In this document: positions 25,904-34,909 of the stretch, piece by piece | Numbering within the stretch: the stretch's first letter is position 1 | Layout: each line of letters begins with the position of its first letter | Source of the DNA: Streptomyces sp. SDr-06 | GTDB lineage: Bacteria > Actinomycetota > Actinomycetes > Streptomycetales > Streptomycetaceae | Assembly (NCBI RefSeq): GCF_003324565.1 | Contig: NZ_QOLA01000001.1 | Span: forward strand, 682,001 to 746,000 | Direction: 5' to 3' | Length of the DNA stretch: 64,000 nt | Made by a program: the position numbers and the translations under genes | Notes under the pieces: model-generated | The model's input: the letters and a program-made list of their open reading frames with translations, nothing else | The model's database searches: none | What the model was told of the DNA's origin: nothing

Positions 25904-26728
25904 CTAGTTGACGTGGTCCGGGTCGGAGTCGGCGATCTGCTCGTAGAGCGGCTGGGCCTGGAACCAGCCCGCGAAGTGGCCGCCGAGCTGGCCCCGGGTG
26001 TGCAGGGCGGTCTCGCGGTCGATGTGGCGCGGGGTCCCGGCGGCCATGGCCAGGAGCTGGGCCTGGCAGGAGCGCTCCATGGTGATGAACCACCACACCG
26101 CCTCGGCGACCGAGTGGCCCACGGTCAGCAGCCCGTGGTTCTGGAGGATCACCGCCTTGTACGCGCCGAGCGCCGCGGCGATCCGCTTGCCCTCCTCGGC
26201 GTCGCTGACCACGCCCCGGTAGTCGCTGTAGAGACCGTGGTCCTCGAAGAAGGCGCAGGCGTCCTGGGTGAGGGGGTCGAGGCGGATGCCGAGGGAGGAG
26301 AACGCCTTGCCGTGCAGCGAGTGCGCGTGGGCGGCGGCCACCGCGTCGGGGCGCGCCTGGTGGACCGCGGCGTGGATGACGAACGCGGCGCGGTTCACCG
26401 GGCGGTCGCCGTGCAGGAGGTTTCCCTCGTGGTCGACGAGGATCAGGTCGGACGCCCTGATCCGGCCGAAGCTCATGCCGAAGGGGTTCACCCAGAAGCG
26501 GTCGGGGTGCTCCGGGTCGCGGACGGTGATGTGCCCGGCCACCCCCTCGGAGAAGCCGAAGCGGCCGAACAGCCGGAATCCGGCGGCCAGTTGCTCCATG
26601 CGGTGGCGGCGCTCCTCGGCCACGTCCTCGAAGACCGGCGGCAGGGGAACGGTGGCCCCCTCGGGCATGGGGCCCGCCGCGCCCGCGATCACCTCGGCGG
26701 GGGCCGGAGCCGCGCCTTCGTCACTCAT
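25904..26728 (-). CDS. Class II aldolase/adducin family protein
   Basis: 274 aa, ATG with AGGAGG. Class II aldolase core: RLFGRFGFSEGVAGHITVRDPEHPDRFWVNPFGMSF, the zinc pair in AAAHAHSLHGKAFSSLG, and the third His in VILQNHGLLTVG. The family includes fuculose- and ribulose-phosphate aldolases, but this long N-terminally extended type is often of unknown substrate. It leads a two-gene unit with the ceramidase and is divergent from a TetR regulator. Confidence 0.92.
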   Translation of the reverse strand: MSDEGAAPAPAEVIAGAAGPMPEGATVPLPPVFEDVAEERRHRMEQLAAGFRLFGRFGFSEGVAGHITVRDPEHPDRFWVNPFGMSFGRIRASDLILVDHEGNLLHGDRPVNRAAFVIHAAVHQARPDAVAAAHAHSLHGKAFSSLGIRLDPLTQDACAFFEDHGLYSDYRGVVSDAEEGKRIAAALGAYKAVILQNHGLLTVGHSVAEAVWWFITMERSCQAQLLAMAAGTPRHIDRETALHTRGQLGGHFAGWFQAQPLYEQIADSDPDHVN

Positions 26729-26789
26729 CTGGGTGCCTCCTGGGGGGAGTTGGCCGGGCTATGGAGAGGGGTTGCCGGACGGCTCGGAT

Positions 26790-26809
26790 CGGATACATTC
26801 GCGTATCCG
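26790..26809. promoter_or_regulatory. TetR operator between class II aldolase and tetR
   Basis: CGGATAC-N6-GTATCCG, perfect seven-base arms; an overlapping CGTATC-C-GATACG repeat runs to 26814. A promoter toward tetR (TTGCCG at 26772, 16-base spacer, TACATT at 26794) lies across it, so autoregulation and control of the ceramidase unit are likely. Confidence 0.65.
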
Positions 26810-26867
26810 ATACGCGTTCGGATGCTTTCCGAGCGCGCACGCGCTGTCAAGGGTCCGGGAGGGACAC

Positions 26868-27476
26868 GTGCCCAGGGGAATGACGAAGCGGCGGCCGCAG
26901 ACGCTGGCCCGGCTGCTCGACGCCGCGCTCGACGTGTTCGCGGAGTCGGGGTTCGGGGCGGCCAGGATCGAGGACGTCTGCCGGCGCGCGGGCTACACCC
27001 GGGGCGCCTTCTACTCCAACTTCGCCTCCAAGGAGGAGCTGTTCTTCGCGCTCTTCGACGCGCACGCGGCACGCGAACTGGAGCGGATCACCAGGCTGGC
27101 CGACGCGACCGACGACGGCGACCTCTCGGTGGCCCGCATCGCCGCACTGCTCGCCCACATCGAGCCGGACGAGCGCACCTGGTATCTGGTGACGACCGAG
27201 TTCACCCTGTACGCGATCCGCAACCGCGAGGCGGCCGCCCGGCTGGCCGAGCACGACGCACGGCTGCGCGAGGAGGCCACGGCGCTGCTCGGAGCGCTGC
27301 TGGCGCGGGCCGGGCTCCGGCCGCGCGGGGACCTGGCCGAACTCGTACGCGTCGTGGTCGCTCTGCGTGAGGGAGCGCTCGGGCAGAGTTATGTGGAGCC
27401 GGATGCCCTGGCACCGGGCGCCCTGGCCGAACGGTTCCTGCCGTACCTGGTGGAAGCGCTGACCGAACCCGCCTGA
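26868..27476 (+). CDS. TetR family transcriptional regulator
   Basis: 202 aa from GTG with GGAGGG; an ATG four codons in is an alternative. Helix-turn-helix ALDVFAESGFGAARIEDVCRRAGYTRGAFYSNFASKEEL, then a helical ligand domain. Divergent from the class II aldolase/ceramidase unit with a clear palindrome between them, which makes that unit the likely target; the ligand might be a lipid or long-chain molecule, by inference from ceramidase. Confidence 0.93.
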   Translation: MPRGMTKRRPQTLARLLDAALDVFAESGFGAARIEDVCRRAGYTRGAFYSNFASKEELFFALFDAHAARELERITRLADATDDGDLSVARIAALLAHIEPDERTWYLVTTEFTLYAIRNREAAARLAEHDARLREEATALLGALLARAGLRPRGDLAELVRVVVALREGALGQSYVEPDALAPGALAERFLPYLVEALTEPA

Positions 27477-27566
27477 GCTGCCGCTTTCCTGGTCTTGGAG
27501 GCCGTTGTCAGTGGCCGGGTGCACACTGGCCACTATCCGGAACAACGGCGTTTTGGAGGGACCGGC

Positions 27567-28655
27567 ATGTCTGAAGTACTGCTCACCGTGGGTACGCGCA
27601 AAGGGCTCTTTCTGGGCCGCAGGCGCGGCGCGATCTGGGACTTCGACGGTCCCCACTTCAACGCCCAGGCGGTGTACTCCGTCGCCATCGACACCCGGCG
27701 GGAGCCCACGCCGCGGCTCCTGGTCGGCGGGGACAGCACCCACTGGGGACCGTCCGTGTTCCACTCCGACGACCTGGGCCGCAGCTGGACCGAGCCGAAG
27801 CAACCGGCCGTGAAGTTCCCCGAGTTCACCGGCGCCTCCCTGGAGCGGGTCTGGCAGCTGCGCCCGGCCGGACCCGAGGCGCCGGGGGTGGTGTACGCGG
27901 GCACGGAGCCGGCCGCGCTGTTCCGCTCCGAGGACGGCGGCGAGAGCTTCGCGCTCGTTCGGCCGCTGTGGGAGCACCCGACCCGCTCGCGCTGGGTCCC
28001 CGGCGGCGGGGGCGAGGGCCTGCACACCGTCGTCACGGACCCGCGGGACGCCCGGGCGCTGACGGTCGCCGTGTCCACGGCGGGCGTCTTCCGCACCACG
28101 GACGGCGGGCAGAGCTGGGCGCCCGCGAACAGGGGCGTCTCGGCGGTCTTCCTGCCGGACCCGAACCCGGAGTTCGGCCAGTGCGTCCACAAGGTCGCCC
28201 AGGACCCGGGCGACCCGGACCGGCTGTACCTCCAGAACCACTGGGGGGTCTACCGCAGCGACGACGCCGGCGGGCAGTGGACGGACATCGGCGCGGGCCT
28301 GCCCTCCACCTTCGGTTTCGCCGCCGCCACCCATCCGCGCCGCTCCGGCACCGCCTACGTCTTCCCCATCACGGCCGACTCCGACCGGGTCCCGGCCGAC
28401 AACAAGTGCCGGGTCTTCCGCACCGAGGACGCGGGCAAGAACTGGGAGCCCCTCTCGGCGGGCCTGCCGCAGGACGCCCATTACGGCACGGTGCTGCGCG
28501 ACGCGCTGTGCACGGACGACGCCGATCCGGCGGGGGTCTACTTCGGCAACCGCAACGGCGAGGTGTACGCGAGCGCCGACGACGGCGACAGCTGGACACT
28601 GCTCGCCTCGCACCTTCCGGACGTGCTGTGCGTACGGGCCGCGGCGATCGGTTGA
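27567..28655 (+). CDS. Sialidase-like beta-propeller (BNR repeat) protein
   Basis: 362 aa, ATG with GGAGGG. At least five BNR/Asp-box repeats (S-x-D-x-G-x-x-W): HSDDLGRSW, RSEDGGESF, RTTDGGQSW, RSDDAGGQW, RTEDAGKNW, ASADDGDSW. This predicts a six- or seven-bladed propeller. No signal peptide and no sialidase arginine triad is evident, so it resembles the widespread WD40/YCF48-like or exo-alpha-sialidase-like group of unknown function rather than a true sialidase. Confidence 0.88.
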   Translation: MSEVLLTVGTRKGLFLGRRRGAIWDFDGPHFNAQAVYSVAIDTRREPTPRLLVGGDSTHWGPSVFHSDDLGRSWTEPKQPAVKFPEFTGASLERVWQLRPAGPEAPGVVYAGTEPAALFRSEDGGESFALVRPLWEHPTRSRWVPGGGGEGLHTVVTDPRDARALTVAVSTAGVFRTTDGGQSWAPANRGVSAVFLPDPNPEFGQCVHKVAQDPGDPDRLYLQNHWGVYRSDDAGGQWTDIGAGLPSTFGFAAATHPRRSGTAYVFPITADSDRVPADNKCRVFRTEDAGKNWEPLSAGLPQDAHYGTVLRDALCTDDADPAGVYFGNRNGEVYASADDGDSWTLLASHLPDVLCVRAAAIG

Positions 28656-28700
28656 CGGGCGGGGGAATGCGGCGGGTGCTGCGCCAGTAGAGTGACGGCC

Positions 28701-29378
28701 GTGGCAGCACGACCGTTGAAAGAGATCGTCGAGCCCGGCTGGGCGGACGCACTGGAACCCGTGGCCGGGAAGATCGCCGCGATGGGCGACTTCCTCCGGG
28801 AGGAGATCGCGGCAGGACGCACCTACCTGCCGTCAGGACCGAACGTACTGCGGGCATTTCAGCAGCCGTTCCACGACGTCCGGGTGCTGATCGTCGGCCA
28901 GGACCCGTATCCGACGCCGGGGCACGCCGTGGGCCTGTCGTTCTCCGTCGCGCCCGAAGTGCGGCCGCTGCCCGGCAGCTTGGAGAACATCTTCCGCGAG
29001 CTGCACTCCGACCTCGGCGTGGGGAGGCCGTCCAACGGCGACCTCACGCCGTGGACACGGCAGGGGGTGCTGCTGCTCAACAGGGCGCTGACGACCGCGC
29101 CCCGCAAGCCCGCCGCCCACCGGGGCAAGGGCTGGGAGGAGGTCACCGAACAGGCCATCCGGGCACTGGTCGCGCGCGGCACCCCGCTGGTCTCGGTGCT
29201 GTGGGGCAGGGACGCCCGCAACCTGCGCCCGCTGCTCGGCGACCTCCCGGCGATCGAGTCCGCGCACCCCTCCCCCATGTCGGCGGACCGCGGCTTCTTC
29301 GGCTCACGGCCCTTCAGCCGTACGAACGAACTTCTCCAGCGGCAGGGCGCCCAGCCCGTCGACTGGCGCCTGCCGTGA
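28701..29378 (+). CDS. ung: Uracil-DNA glycosylase
   Basis: 225 aa from GTG at 28701; a GTG nine bases earlier is possible. Family 1 UDG motifs: [22 protein letters not shown] with the catalytic Asp, LLLNRALTT, and [21 protein letters not shown] with the DNA-intercalation loop. It removes uracil from DNA in base excision repair. Its stop overlaps the next start (GTGA). Confidence 0.96.
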   Translation: MAARPLKEIVEPGWADALEPVAGKIAAMGDFLREEIAAGRTYLPSGPNVLRAFQQPFHDVRVLIVGQDPYPTPGHAVGLSFSVAPEVRPLPGSLENIFRELHSDLGVGRPSNGDLTPWTRQGVLLLNRALTTAPRKPAAHRGKGWEEVTEQAIRALVARGTPLVSVLWGRDARNLRPLLGDLPAIESAHPSPMSADRGFFGSRPFSRTNELLQRQGAQPVDWRLP

Positions 29379-30358
29379 CGGACGGAGGCGCGCCCTGGGT
29401 GCTCGGGGTCGACTCGGGCGGATCCGGCGTGCGCTTCGCCCTGCGCCGGTCGGAGCCGGGCTCCCCGGTCGAGACGGTGGCCTCGAAGGAGCCGGTGCGG
29501 ACCGGCCCCGGCGGGATCGACGCCGGGCACCTGCTTGATCAACTGCTCCCAGCGGCCGATGAGTTGAGGGCGCGCACCGGGGCGGAGCGCATCACGGCGG
29601 TGGCGGTCGGCGCGGCCGGGATGGCCACGCTCGGCGACGCGTTGCGGGCCGAACTGCCCGGCGCGCTGGCCCGTTCGCTCGGCGTGCACACCCTCGCCCT
29701 GGCCGCCGACGCGGTCACCGCCTACGCGGGCTCGCTCGGCCAGCGGGCCGGGGCGGTGGTCGCCGCGGGGACCGGGATGATCGCGCTCGGCACCGACCTC
29801 GACGGCTGGCGGCGCTCCGACGGCTGGGGGCATCTGCTCGGCGACTGCGGTGGCGGCGCCTGGATCGGCCGGGCCGGGCTCGAGGCGGCCCTGCGCGCCC
29901 ACGACGGGCGGCGGGGCGGCTCGGCGGTGCTGCTCGCCCGGCTGAAGGCGGTGTTCGGCGCCCCGGGCGAGCTGCCGGGGCTGCTGTACCCGCGCGGCGA
30001 CCGGCCCGCGGTGCTGGCCTCGTTCGCGCCCGAGGTCGCGCGGTGCGCCGCCGGCGACCCGGTGGCGGCCGGCATCCTGCGGGACGCGGCCCGGCACATC
30101 GTCGAGGCGGCCGCCGCGGTCTGCCCGCCAAACAGCCGGGAAGCGCCCCAAGTGGCGCTCACCGGGGGCCTGTTCAAGCTGGGCGACCCCCTTCTCGTAC
30201 CGCTGCGGGAGGAGCTGGGCCGCCAACTGCCGTACGTCCGCACGGTCGAAGCGGCCGGGGATCCGCTCGACGGCTCGCTGCTCATCGCGGCGAGCCTCGC
30301 GGGCGCGGAGCTGCGACTGCCGCGTGACCCGCGCATGTTGTGGATCGCGACCGAGTGA
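29375..30358 (+). CDS. BadF/BadG-type N-acetylglucosamine kinase-like ATPase
   Basis: 327 aa; GTG start overlapping the ung stop by four bases. ASKHA-fold motifs: [15 protein letters not shown] (phosphate 1), [26 protein letters not shown] (phosphate 2) and [14 protein letters not shown] (adenosine). This class includes eukaryotic-type GlcNAc kinase and bacterial sugar kinases. Cytoplasmic amino-sugar phosphorylation is plausible in a strain with a chitinase nearby, but substrate is not proven. Confidence 0.88.
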   Translation: MTDGGAPWVLGVDSGGSGVRFALRRSEPGSPVETVASKEPVRTGPGGIDAGHLLDQLLPAADELRARTGAERITAVAVGAAGMATLGDALRAELPGALARSLGVHTLALAADAVTAYAGSLGQRAGAVVAAGTGMIALGTDLDGWRRSDGWGHLLGDCGGGAWIGRAGLEAALRAHDGRRGGSAVLLARLKAVFGAPGELPGLLYPRGDRPAVLASFAPEVARCAAGDPVAAGILRDAARHIVEAAAAVCPPNSREAPQVALTGGLFKLGDPLLVPLREELGRQLPYVRTVEAAGDPLDGSLLIAASLAGAELRLPRDPRMLWIATE

Positions 30359-30380
30359 GTGCCGGGTCAGACCAGGACAG

Positions 30381-30409
30381 TTGATCTTTATGTCACTCTC
30401 CGGGAAAAT
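30381..30409 (+). promoter_or_regulatory. Predicted promoter of the chelatase-like gene
   Basis: TTGATC (30381-30386), 17-base spacer, GAAAAT (30404-30409); start near 30416, 64 bases before the ATG. Confidence 0.5.
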
Positions 30410-30479
30410 CGGGACAGATACCGCTCAGCTGTCCCCTCCCCGAACAGTCGCCCGCGCAAAACCAGTAGCATGCGACGCC

Positions 30480-31409
30480 ATGAGCACCCCCACTGGGCCA
30501 GCATCCGGCCTGCCCGTACGAATGCCGCGACCCCGCCAGTCCGGCCGGCACCGCCGCCCGGAACCGGTGGTTGCTCCGGAGGGCGCGCCCGCGCTCGTTC
30601 TCGCCGTTCCCGGCACTCCCGGCCCCGCTGTGCGCAGCCTGGCCGACGAGGTCATCAGCATCGCCCGCTCCGAGCTGCCCGGCCTGCACGCCCGCATCGG
30701 CTACCTGGACAGCACCGAGGCCGACTCCGCCGAGTACCCCACGCTCGACGCCGTTCTCGCCCAGACCGAGGCCGAGCGCGGCGCGCGCGTCGAGCAGGCG
30801 CGCGCGGCGGGCCGCGAGGTCGCCGACCCGCAGGGCCCGGCCGCCGTCGTCGTGCCGCTGCTCGCGGGCCCCGACAGCGCCCTGATCCGCCGGATACGGC
30901 AGGCGGTCATGGACAGCCGCGCGGCCGCCGAGCTGACCGATGTGCTCGGCCCGCACCCGTTGCTCGCCGAGGGCCTGCACGTGCGGCTCTCCGAGGCCGG
31001 TCTGGCCCGCGCCGACCGCGCCCGGCTCTTCACGGTCGCGACCGCCGCCGACGGGATCATCCTGGCGACGGTCGGCGGCGAGGAGGCCGTGCAGGCCGCC
31101 GGGATCACCGGCATGCTGCTCGCCGCGCGGCTCGCCGTGCCGGTGATGGCCGCCGCGCTCGACCAGGAGGGCGCGATCGCGGCGATGGCCGCACAGCTGC
31201 GCGGCTCGGGTTCGGTGCAGCTCGCCGTGGCCCCGTACCTGATCGGCCCGGAGGTGGCCGACGGGCTGCTCGACGCCGCCGCCAAGGAGGCCGAGTGCGC
31301 GGTCGCCGAGGCGCTCGGCGCCTACCCGGCGATCGGCAAGCTGGTCCTGTCGCAGTACGCGGCGGCGCTGGGCATCACCCCGCAGCCGCAGGGATCGCCG
31401 GTTCACTGA
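30480..31409 (+). CDS. Sirohydrochlorin chelatase-like (CbiX/SirB) protein
   Basis: 309 aa. After a ~40-residue Pro/Arg-rich start, two related alpha/beta halves follow: ALVLAVPGTPGPAVRSLADEV and AAVVVPLLAGPDSALIRR in the first, then VAPYLIGPEVADGLLDAAA with ALGAYPAIGKLVLSQY. This matches the CbiX/SirB family that inserts Fe or Co into sirohydrochlorin. The usual first-half His ligand of the HGS motif is replaced (VPGTPG), so the metal-insertion activity is uncertain. No siroheme or cobalamin genes are adjacent. Confidence 0.72.
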   Translation: MSTPTGPASGLPVRMPRPRQSGRHRRPEPVVAPEGAPALVLAVPGTPGPAVRSLADEVISIARSELPGLHARIGYLDSTEADSAEYPTLDAVLAQTEAERGARVEQARAAGREVADPQGPAAVVVPLLAGPDSALIRRIRQAVMDSRAAAELTDVLGPHPLLAEGLHVRLSEAGLARADRARLFTVATAADGIILATVGGEEAVQAAGITGMLLAARLAVPVMAAALDQEGAIAAMAAQLRGSGSVQLAVAPYLIGPEVADGLLDAAAKEAECAVAEALGAYPAIGKLVLSQYAAALGITPQPQGSPVH

Positions 31410-31429
31410 CCGTACGCACCACGTAAAAA

Positions 31430-31463
31430 GCGGGGCCGCACCGGACGTCCGGTGCGGCCCCGC
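31430..31463. terminator. Strong bidirectional terminator
   Basis: A perfect 34-bp palindrome (arm GCGGGGCCGCACCGGAC) lies between the converging chelatase-like and lactonase genes. AAAAAG precedes it, giving a U-run for the minus-strand transcript. Confidence 0.85.
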
Positions 31464-31480
31464 CGTGGTGCGGGTCGCCG

Positions 31481-32524
31481 TCAGCGGAAGACGACGCACG
31501 AGGCGGCGGGCGCTTCGAGGGAGCCCGCCCGGGCCGGGATGCCGGTGGAGGCGTCGATCGCGAACCAGGTGACGTCGCCGGAGCGCTCGTTGGAGGCGTA
31601 CAGGCGGCGTCCCGAGGGGTCGAGGGTGAGATCGCGGGGCCAGTGGCCGCCGCAGTCCACGGTGGTGACGAGGCGGGCCCGCTTCCCCGCCTCGTCCAGC
31701 GAGAGGACCGCGATCGAGTCGTGCCCGCGGTTGGCCACCCACACGAAGCGTCCGTCGTGGGCGACGACGACCTCCGAGGGATAGGTCTCCTGGCTCACGC
31801 CGTCCGCCACGACGCGCGTCTCCCCGAGGGGTTCGAGGACGCCGCCGTCGGCGTCCCAGCGGCACACGGTCAGCGTGGGCGCCAGCTCGTTGAGGACGTA
31901 CGCGTGCCGGCCCGCCGGGTGGAAGGCGAGGTGGCGGGGTCCGCTGCCGGGCCGCAGCGCGGCCTCGCTGTGCAGGCGCAGGGCGCCGGTTCGCGGATCC
32001 AGTTCGCAGACGCGTACGGAGTCGGTGCCGAGGTCGACGCTGAGGAGCCAGCGGCCGCTCGGGTCGGCGAGCACCTGGTGGGCGTGCGGCTCCCGCTGGC
32101 GGTCGGGGTGCGGGCCCGATCCGTGGTGCGTGAGGACGGACGCCGCCGGGCCGAGGTCCCCGCCGGGCCGGACCGGCAGCACGGTGACGCTGCCGGAGCC
32201 GTAGTTGGCCGTGACGAGGTGCCCGGCGGCCAGCGCAAGGTGGGTGGGGCCCGCACCGTCCACCGCGACGGGCTCGCCGATCGGCCGGGGCACCGGCGCG
32301 GTGATGTCGAAGGCGGCTGCCGTTCCGTCGGCGCTCTCCCCCACGGCGTACAGGACGGCTCCGTCCGCGGAGGCCGCCAGATACGACGGGTTGGCGACGG
32401 CCGCCGTGGAGCCGAGCGGCGTGAGCGCTCCGGTCTCCTCGTCGACGGCGACCGCGGTCACCCCCCGACCGCCCGCCGTGGTGAACGACCCGATGAACGC
32501 CCGAGCGGCCCTGTCCCTGCCCAC
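31481..32524 (-). CDS. Lactonase family beta-propeller (6-phosphogluconolactonase-like, YbhE type)
   Basis: 347 aa from GTG with GGAGAGG eight bases upstream; TTG two codons earlier is an alternative. Seven-bladed propeller pattern: FIGSFTTAGGRGVTAVAVDEETGAL, GPTHLALAAGHLVTANYGSGSVTVLPV, HAHQVLADPSGRWLLSVDLGTDSV, GPRHLAFHPAGRHAYVLNELAPTLTV and HWPRDLTLDPSGRRLYASNERSGDV. Members hydrolyse lactones, including 6-phosphogluconolactone; no signal peptide, so cytoplasmic. Confidence 0.92.
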   Translation of the reverse strand: MGRDRAARAFIGSFTTAGGRGVTAVAVDEETGALTPLGSTAAVANPSYLAASADGAVLYAVGESADGTAAAFDITAPVPRPIGEPVAVDGAGPTHLALAAGHLVTANYGSGSVTVLPVRPGGDLGPAASVLTHHGSGPHPDRQREPHAHQVLADPSGRWLLSVDLGTDSVRVCELDPRTGALRLHSEAALRPGSGPRHLAFHPAGRHAYVLNELAPTLTVCRWDADGGVLEPLGETRVVADGVSQETYPSEVVVAHDGRFVWVANRGHDSIAVLSLDEAGKRARLVTTVDCGGHWPRDLTLDPSGRRLYASNERSGDVTWFAIDASTGIPARAGSLEAPAASCVVFR

Positions 32525-32665
32525 GCGCAACCCCTCTCCGCCGAAGCCGCCCCGGCGACCCGGAGCCGACCCGCACCGCTGTGCTCCGGGGACCGTAGCA
32601 GGGGGTCTGGACCAACTGGGCGGCGTGGCAGGGGTGTCCAGCCGCGATGGGGCCGGTCCGACCGG

Positions 32666-34180
32666 TCAGGCCGCTGCCAGCGGCGCCCGGGGTGGAGACG
32701 TGAGCGGGGCGGCCAGTTCCGCCAGGGCCCGCTCCAGGCCGTGCAGGTGCTTCAGCGCGGCTTCCGCGCCTGGGTGGTGGTGGGGGGCGGGGACCGATGC
32801 GAGGACGGGCGCTGCGAGAGGGTCGGGGCCCGGGGTGACCAGGGCGGCCACCGCCGCCTCCACGCGTCGGCAGGCGACGGTGAGGCGGGCGTCGTGGGAG
32901 GCGGCCGGGTCGGCGGCCACCGCGGCCAGGCCCCGCACCTCGCGCGCGCAGTCGTCGAGCAGGACCAGGACCTGGCGGGCGCGGGCCCGGCGGGCGCGCA
33001 GCGGGCTGAGCGGGTGGACGAGCGGGGCGAGCGAGAGGCGGACCCGGCCGAGCAGCAGTTCCAGTTCGGCGGCGCGCGGCGCGGGGTCGGCGCTCTCGTC
33101 ACCGGCCAGCCGGTGCGCGGCCGCACTCGTGCACCGGTGTACGCAGTGCAGGGCCCGCTGGATCCACGCGTCGGTGGTGGCGTGCGTGCTGACCGGAAGG
33201 ACCAGGGCGACGGCGACCACCGCGCCCAGCGCGCCCACCGCCGTCTCCTGGACGCGGAGCACGAGCAGCCCGGGGTGCAGCACACCGAGCAGTCCGTAGA
33301 GCAGGCCCGCCATGACGGTGACGAAGAACATCATCCAGCTGTAGCTGGGCGCGGCGGTGTAGAAGATGCCGAAGACGCACACCGCGACCAGCGCCGCGGT
33401 CGGGAGCGGGGCTCCGTGCAGCGGGATGGCGATGAGCAGCCCGGCGGCGATGCCGGTCACCGTGCCGAGGACCCGGCGGAAGCCGCGGACCAGGGTCTCG
33501 CCGCGCGAGGCGGTGTTGACGAAGATCCACCAGGCGGCGCCGACGGCCCAGTACCAGCGGGCTTCGGAGAGCACCTGGCCCACCCCCAGCGCGATCGCGC
33601 AGGCCACGGTCGCCTGGAACGCCTGCCGAGTGGTGGGGCGGGCGAGCCCGCGCCCGGTGAGCGGCGCGGGAACCGCGGGCGGCGCGGTGCGGCGCTCGAC
33701 GCACCACAGCCCGAACCGGACCCCGGCCGAGGCGGCGAGCGCCAGCGCGACGGCCCCGTAGAGCTGCGGCAGCTGGGCGGGGACGGCGTGCAGGAACTGG
33801 GTGGTGAAGAACATCATGAAGGCGAAGATCCCCAGCGCGTGGCCGCGCGGACCCCAGCGCCGGGCGTACACACCGGCGAAGATCACCACGAGCCAGCAGG
33901 CGTCGCGCAGCAGCGGCGTGCCGTGCAGCGCGGCCGCGAGGGCGAGCACCGGGAAGCCCACCGCGGGCAGCAGCGCGGTGGTGACGGCCTGGGCGCGGAC
34001 TTGCGCGTCGCCGACCGTGAAGAGCGCGAGCAGCGAGGCAAGGCCCGCGGTGATCGAGGCGGGCAGCGAGAGGCCGCACAGCTCCGCGGCGGTCACCGAC
34101 AGGCCGACACCGAGCACGGCTCGCAGCGAGACACGCAGTCGCACAAGCCCCGGGTCCGGAGCCACAAACATCCTCTTCAC
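32666..34180 (-). CDS. FUSC family membrane protein
   Basis: 504 aa; GTG start, with an ATG three codons later. About ten membrane segments in two blocks, each with the aromatic-acid-exporter/fusaric-acid-resistance signature (VGAAWWIFVNTASRGETLVRGFRRVLGTVTGIAAGLLI in the second), then a helical cytoplasmic tail. Probable exporter of aromatic acids or similar compounds. Divergent from an Lrp-type regulator with an inverted repeat between, which suggests control by it. Confidence 0.9.
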   Translation of the reverse strand: MKRMFVAPDPGLVRLRVSLRAVLGVGLSVTAAELCGLSLPASITAGLASLLALFTVGDAQVRAQAVTTALLPAVGFPVLALAAALHGTPLLRDACWLVVIFAGVYARRWGPRGHALGIFAFMMFFTTQFLHAVPAQLPQLYGAVALALAASAGVRFGLWCVERRTAPPAVPAPLTGRGLARPTTRQAFQATVACAIALGVGQVLSEARWYWAVGAAWWIFVNTASRGETLVRGFRRVLGTVTGIAAGLLIAIPLHGAPLPTAALVAVCVFGIFYTAAPSYSWMMFFVTVMAGLLYGLLGVLHPGLLVLRVQETAVGALGAVVAVALVLPVSTHATTDAWIQRALHCVHRCTSAAAHRLAGDESADPAPRAAELELLLGRVRLSLAPLVHPLSPLRARRARARQVLVLLDDCAREVRGLAAVAADPAASHDARLTVACRRVEAAVAALVTPGPDPLAAPVLASVPAPHHHPGAEAALKHLHGLERALAELAAPLTSPPRAPLAAA

Positions 34181-34311
34181 GGCGGTAGCCGCGCCCCCTC
34201 ACGTGCACAGTGCTTCAGGCATGACAAAGGCGCCGCGGGCCCGGACCGGCGTCGTCGCCGTCCCGCGCGCTGAGCGGCGCCGTCCTCAGAGGAAAACATC
34301 CGGAGTCACAC

Positions 34312-34342
34312 TGGCTCAACCGACCTCCGTATCACTGAGCCA
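34312..34342. promoter_or_regulatory. Inverted repeat between FUSC and lrp genes
   Basis: TGGCTCA and TGAGCCA arms 17 bp apart; TACAGT at 34347-34352 is a possible -10 for the regulator. A probable binding site for the Lrp-type protein. Confidence 0.45.
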
Positions 34343-34392
34343 TTGGTACAGTCGACGCCTCATCAGTAGGACCAGAGGGGAGCCAACGGGCC

Positions 34393-34869
34393 ATGACGGT
34401 GGACACACTCGACACCCGGATCCTGCGGCTGCTCATTGAGCAGCCGCGCACGAGCATCCGCGAGTACGCGCGCATCCTGGGAGTCGCCCGCGGCACCCTC
34501 CAGGCCCGGCTCGACCGGATGGAGCGGGACGGCGTGATCACCGGCACCGGTCCGGCCCTCTCCCCCGCGGCCCTCGGCCACCCGGTGCTCGCCTTCGTGC
34601 ACATCGAGGTGACCCAGGGGCATCTGGACGAGGTCGGCGACGCCCTGGCGGCGGTGCCCGAGATCATCGAGGCGTTCTCGATCACCGGGGGCGGCGACCT
34701 GCTGACGCGGGTCGCGGCCCGCGACAACGCCCATCTCGAAGACGTCATCCAGCGGCTCATCCGGCTCCCCGGCGTGGTCCGCACCCGCACCGAGGTCGCC
34801 CTGCGCGAGCGGGTGGCGCACCGGCTGCTGCCGCTGGTGGAGTCGGTGGGGCGCACTGCCGCGAAGTGA
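34393..34869 (+). CDS. Lrp/AsnC family transcriptional regulator
   Basis: 158 aa. Winged helix LDTRILRLLIEQPRTSIREYARILGVARGTLQARLDRMERDGVI, then the RAM ligand domain (FVHIEVTQGHLDEVGDALAAVPEIIEAFSITGGGDLLTRV). It senses an amino acid or aromatic compound as an octamer. Divergent from the FUSC exporter, the most likely target. Confidence 0.93.
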   Translation: MTVDTLDTRILRLLIEQPRTSIREYARILGVARGTLQARLDRMERDGVITGTGPALSPAALGHPVLAFVHIEVTQGHLDEVGDALAAVPEIIEAFSITGGGDLLTRVAARDNAHLEDVIQRLIRLPGVVRTRTEVALRERVAHRLLPLVESVGRTAAK

Positions 34870-34909
34870 GCGGTGCGGGATGCCCGCGGTCCTTGGCATG
34901 CTGGGACAC

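Noticed and set aside
22981..25911. Very long plus-strand open frame (about 976 codons) across the ceramidase
   Set aside because: It is the antisense shadow of the OYE and ceramidase genes, with Arg/Gly/Ala-rich sequence and no domain; high GC removes stop codons.
27510..27534. AGTGGCC/GGCCACT inverted repeat before the BNR protein as a DasR site
   Set aside because: The core and 11-base spacing do not match the DasR element; it may be another operator, but nothing supports a named one.
31643..34273. 876-codon plus-strand frame over the lactonase and FUSC genes
   Set aside because: Spans two real genes and their intergenic gap on the other strand; composition typical of GC-rich shadows.
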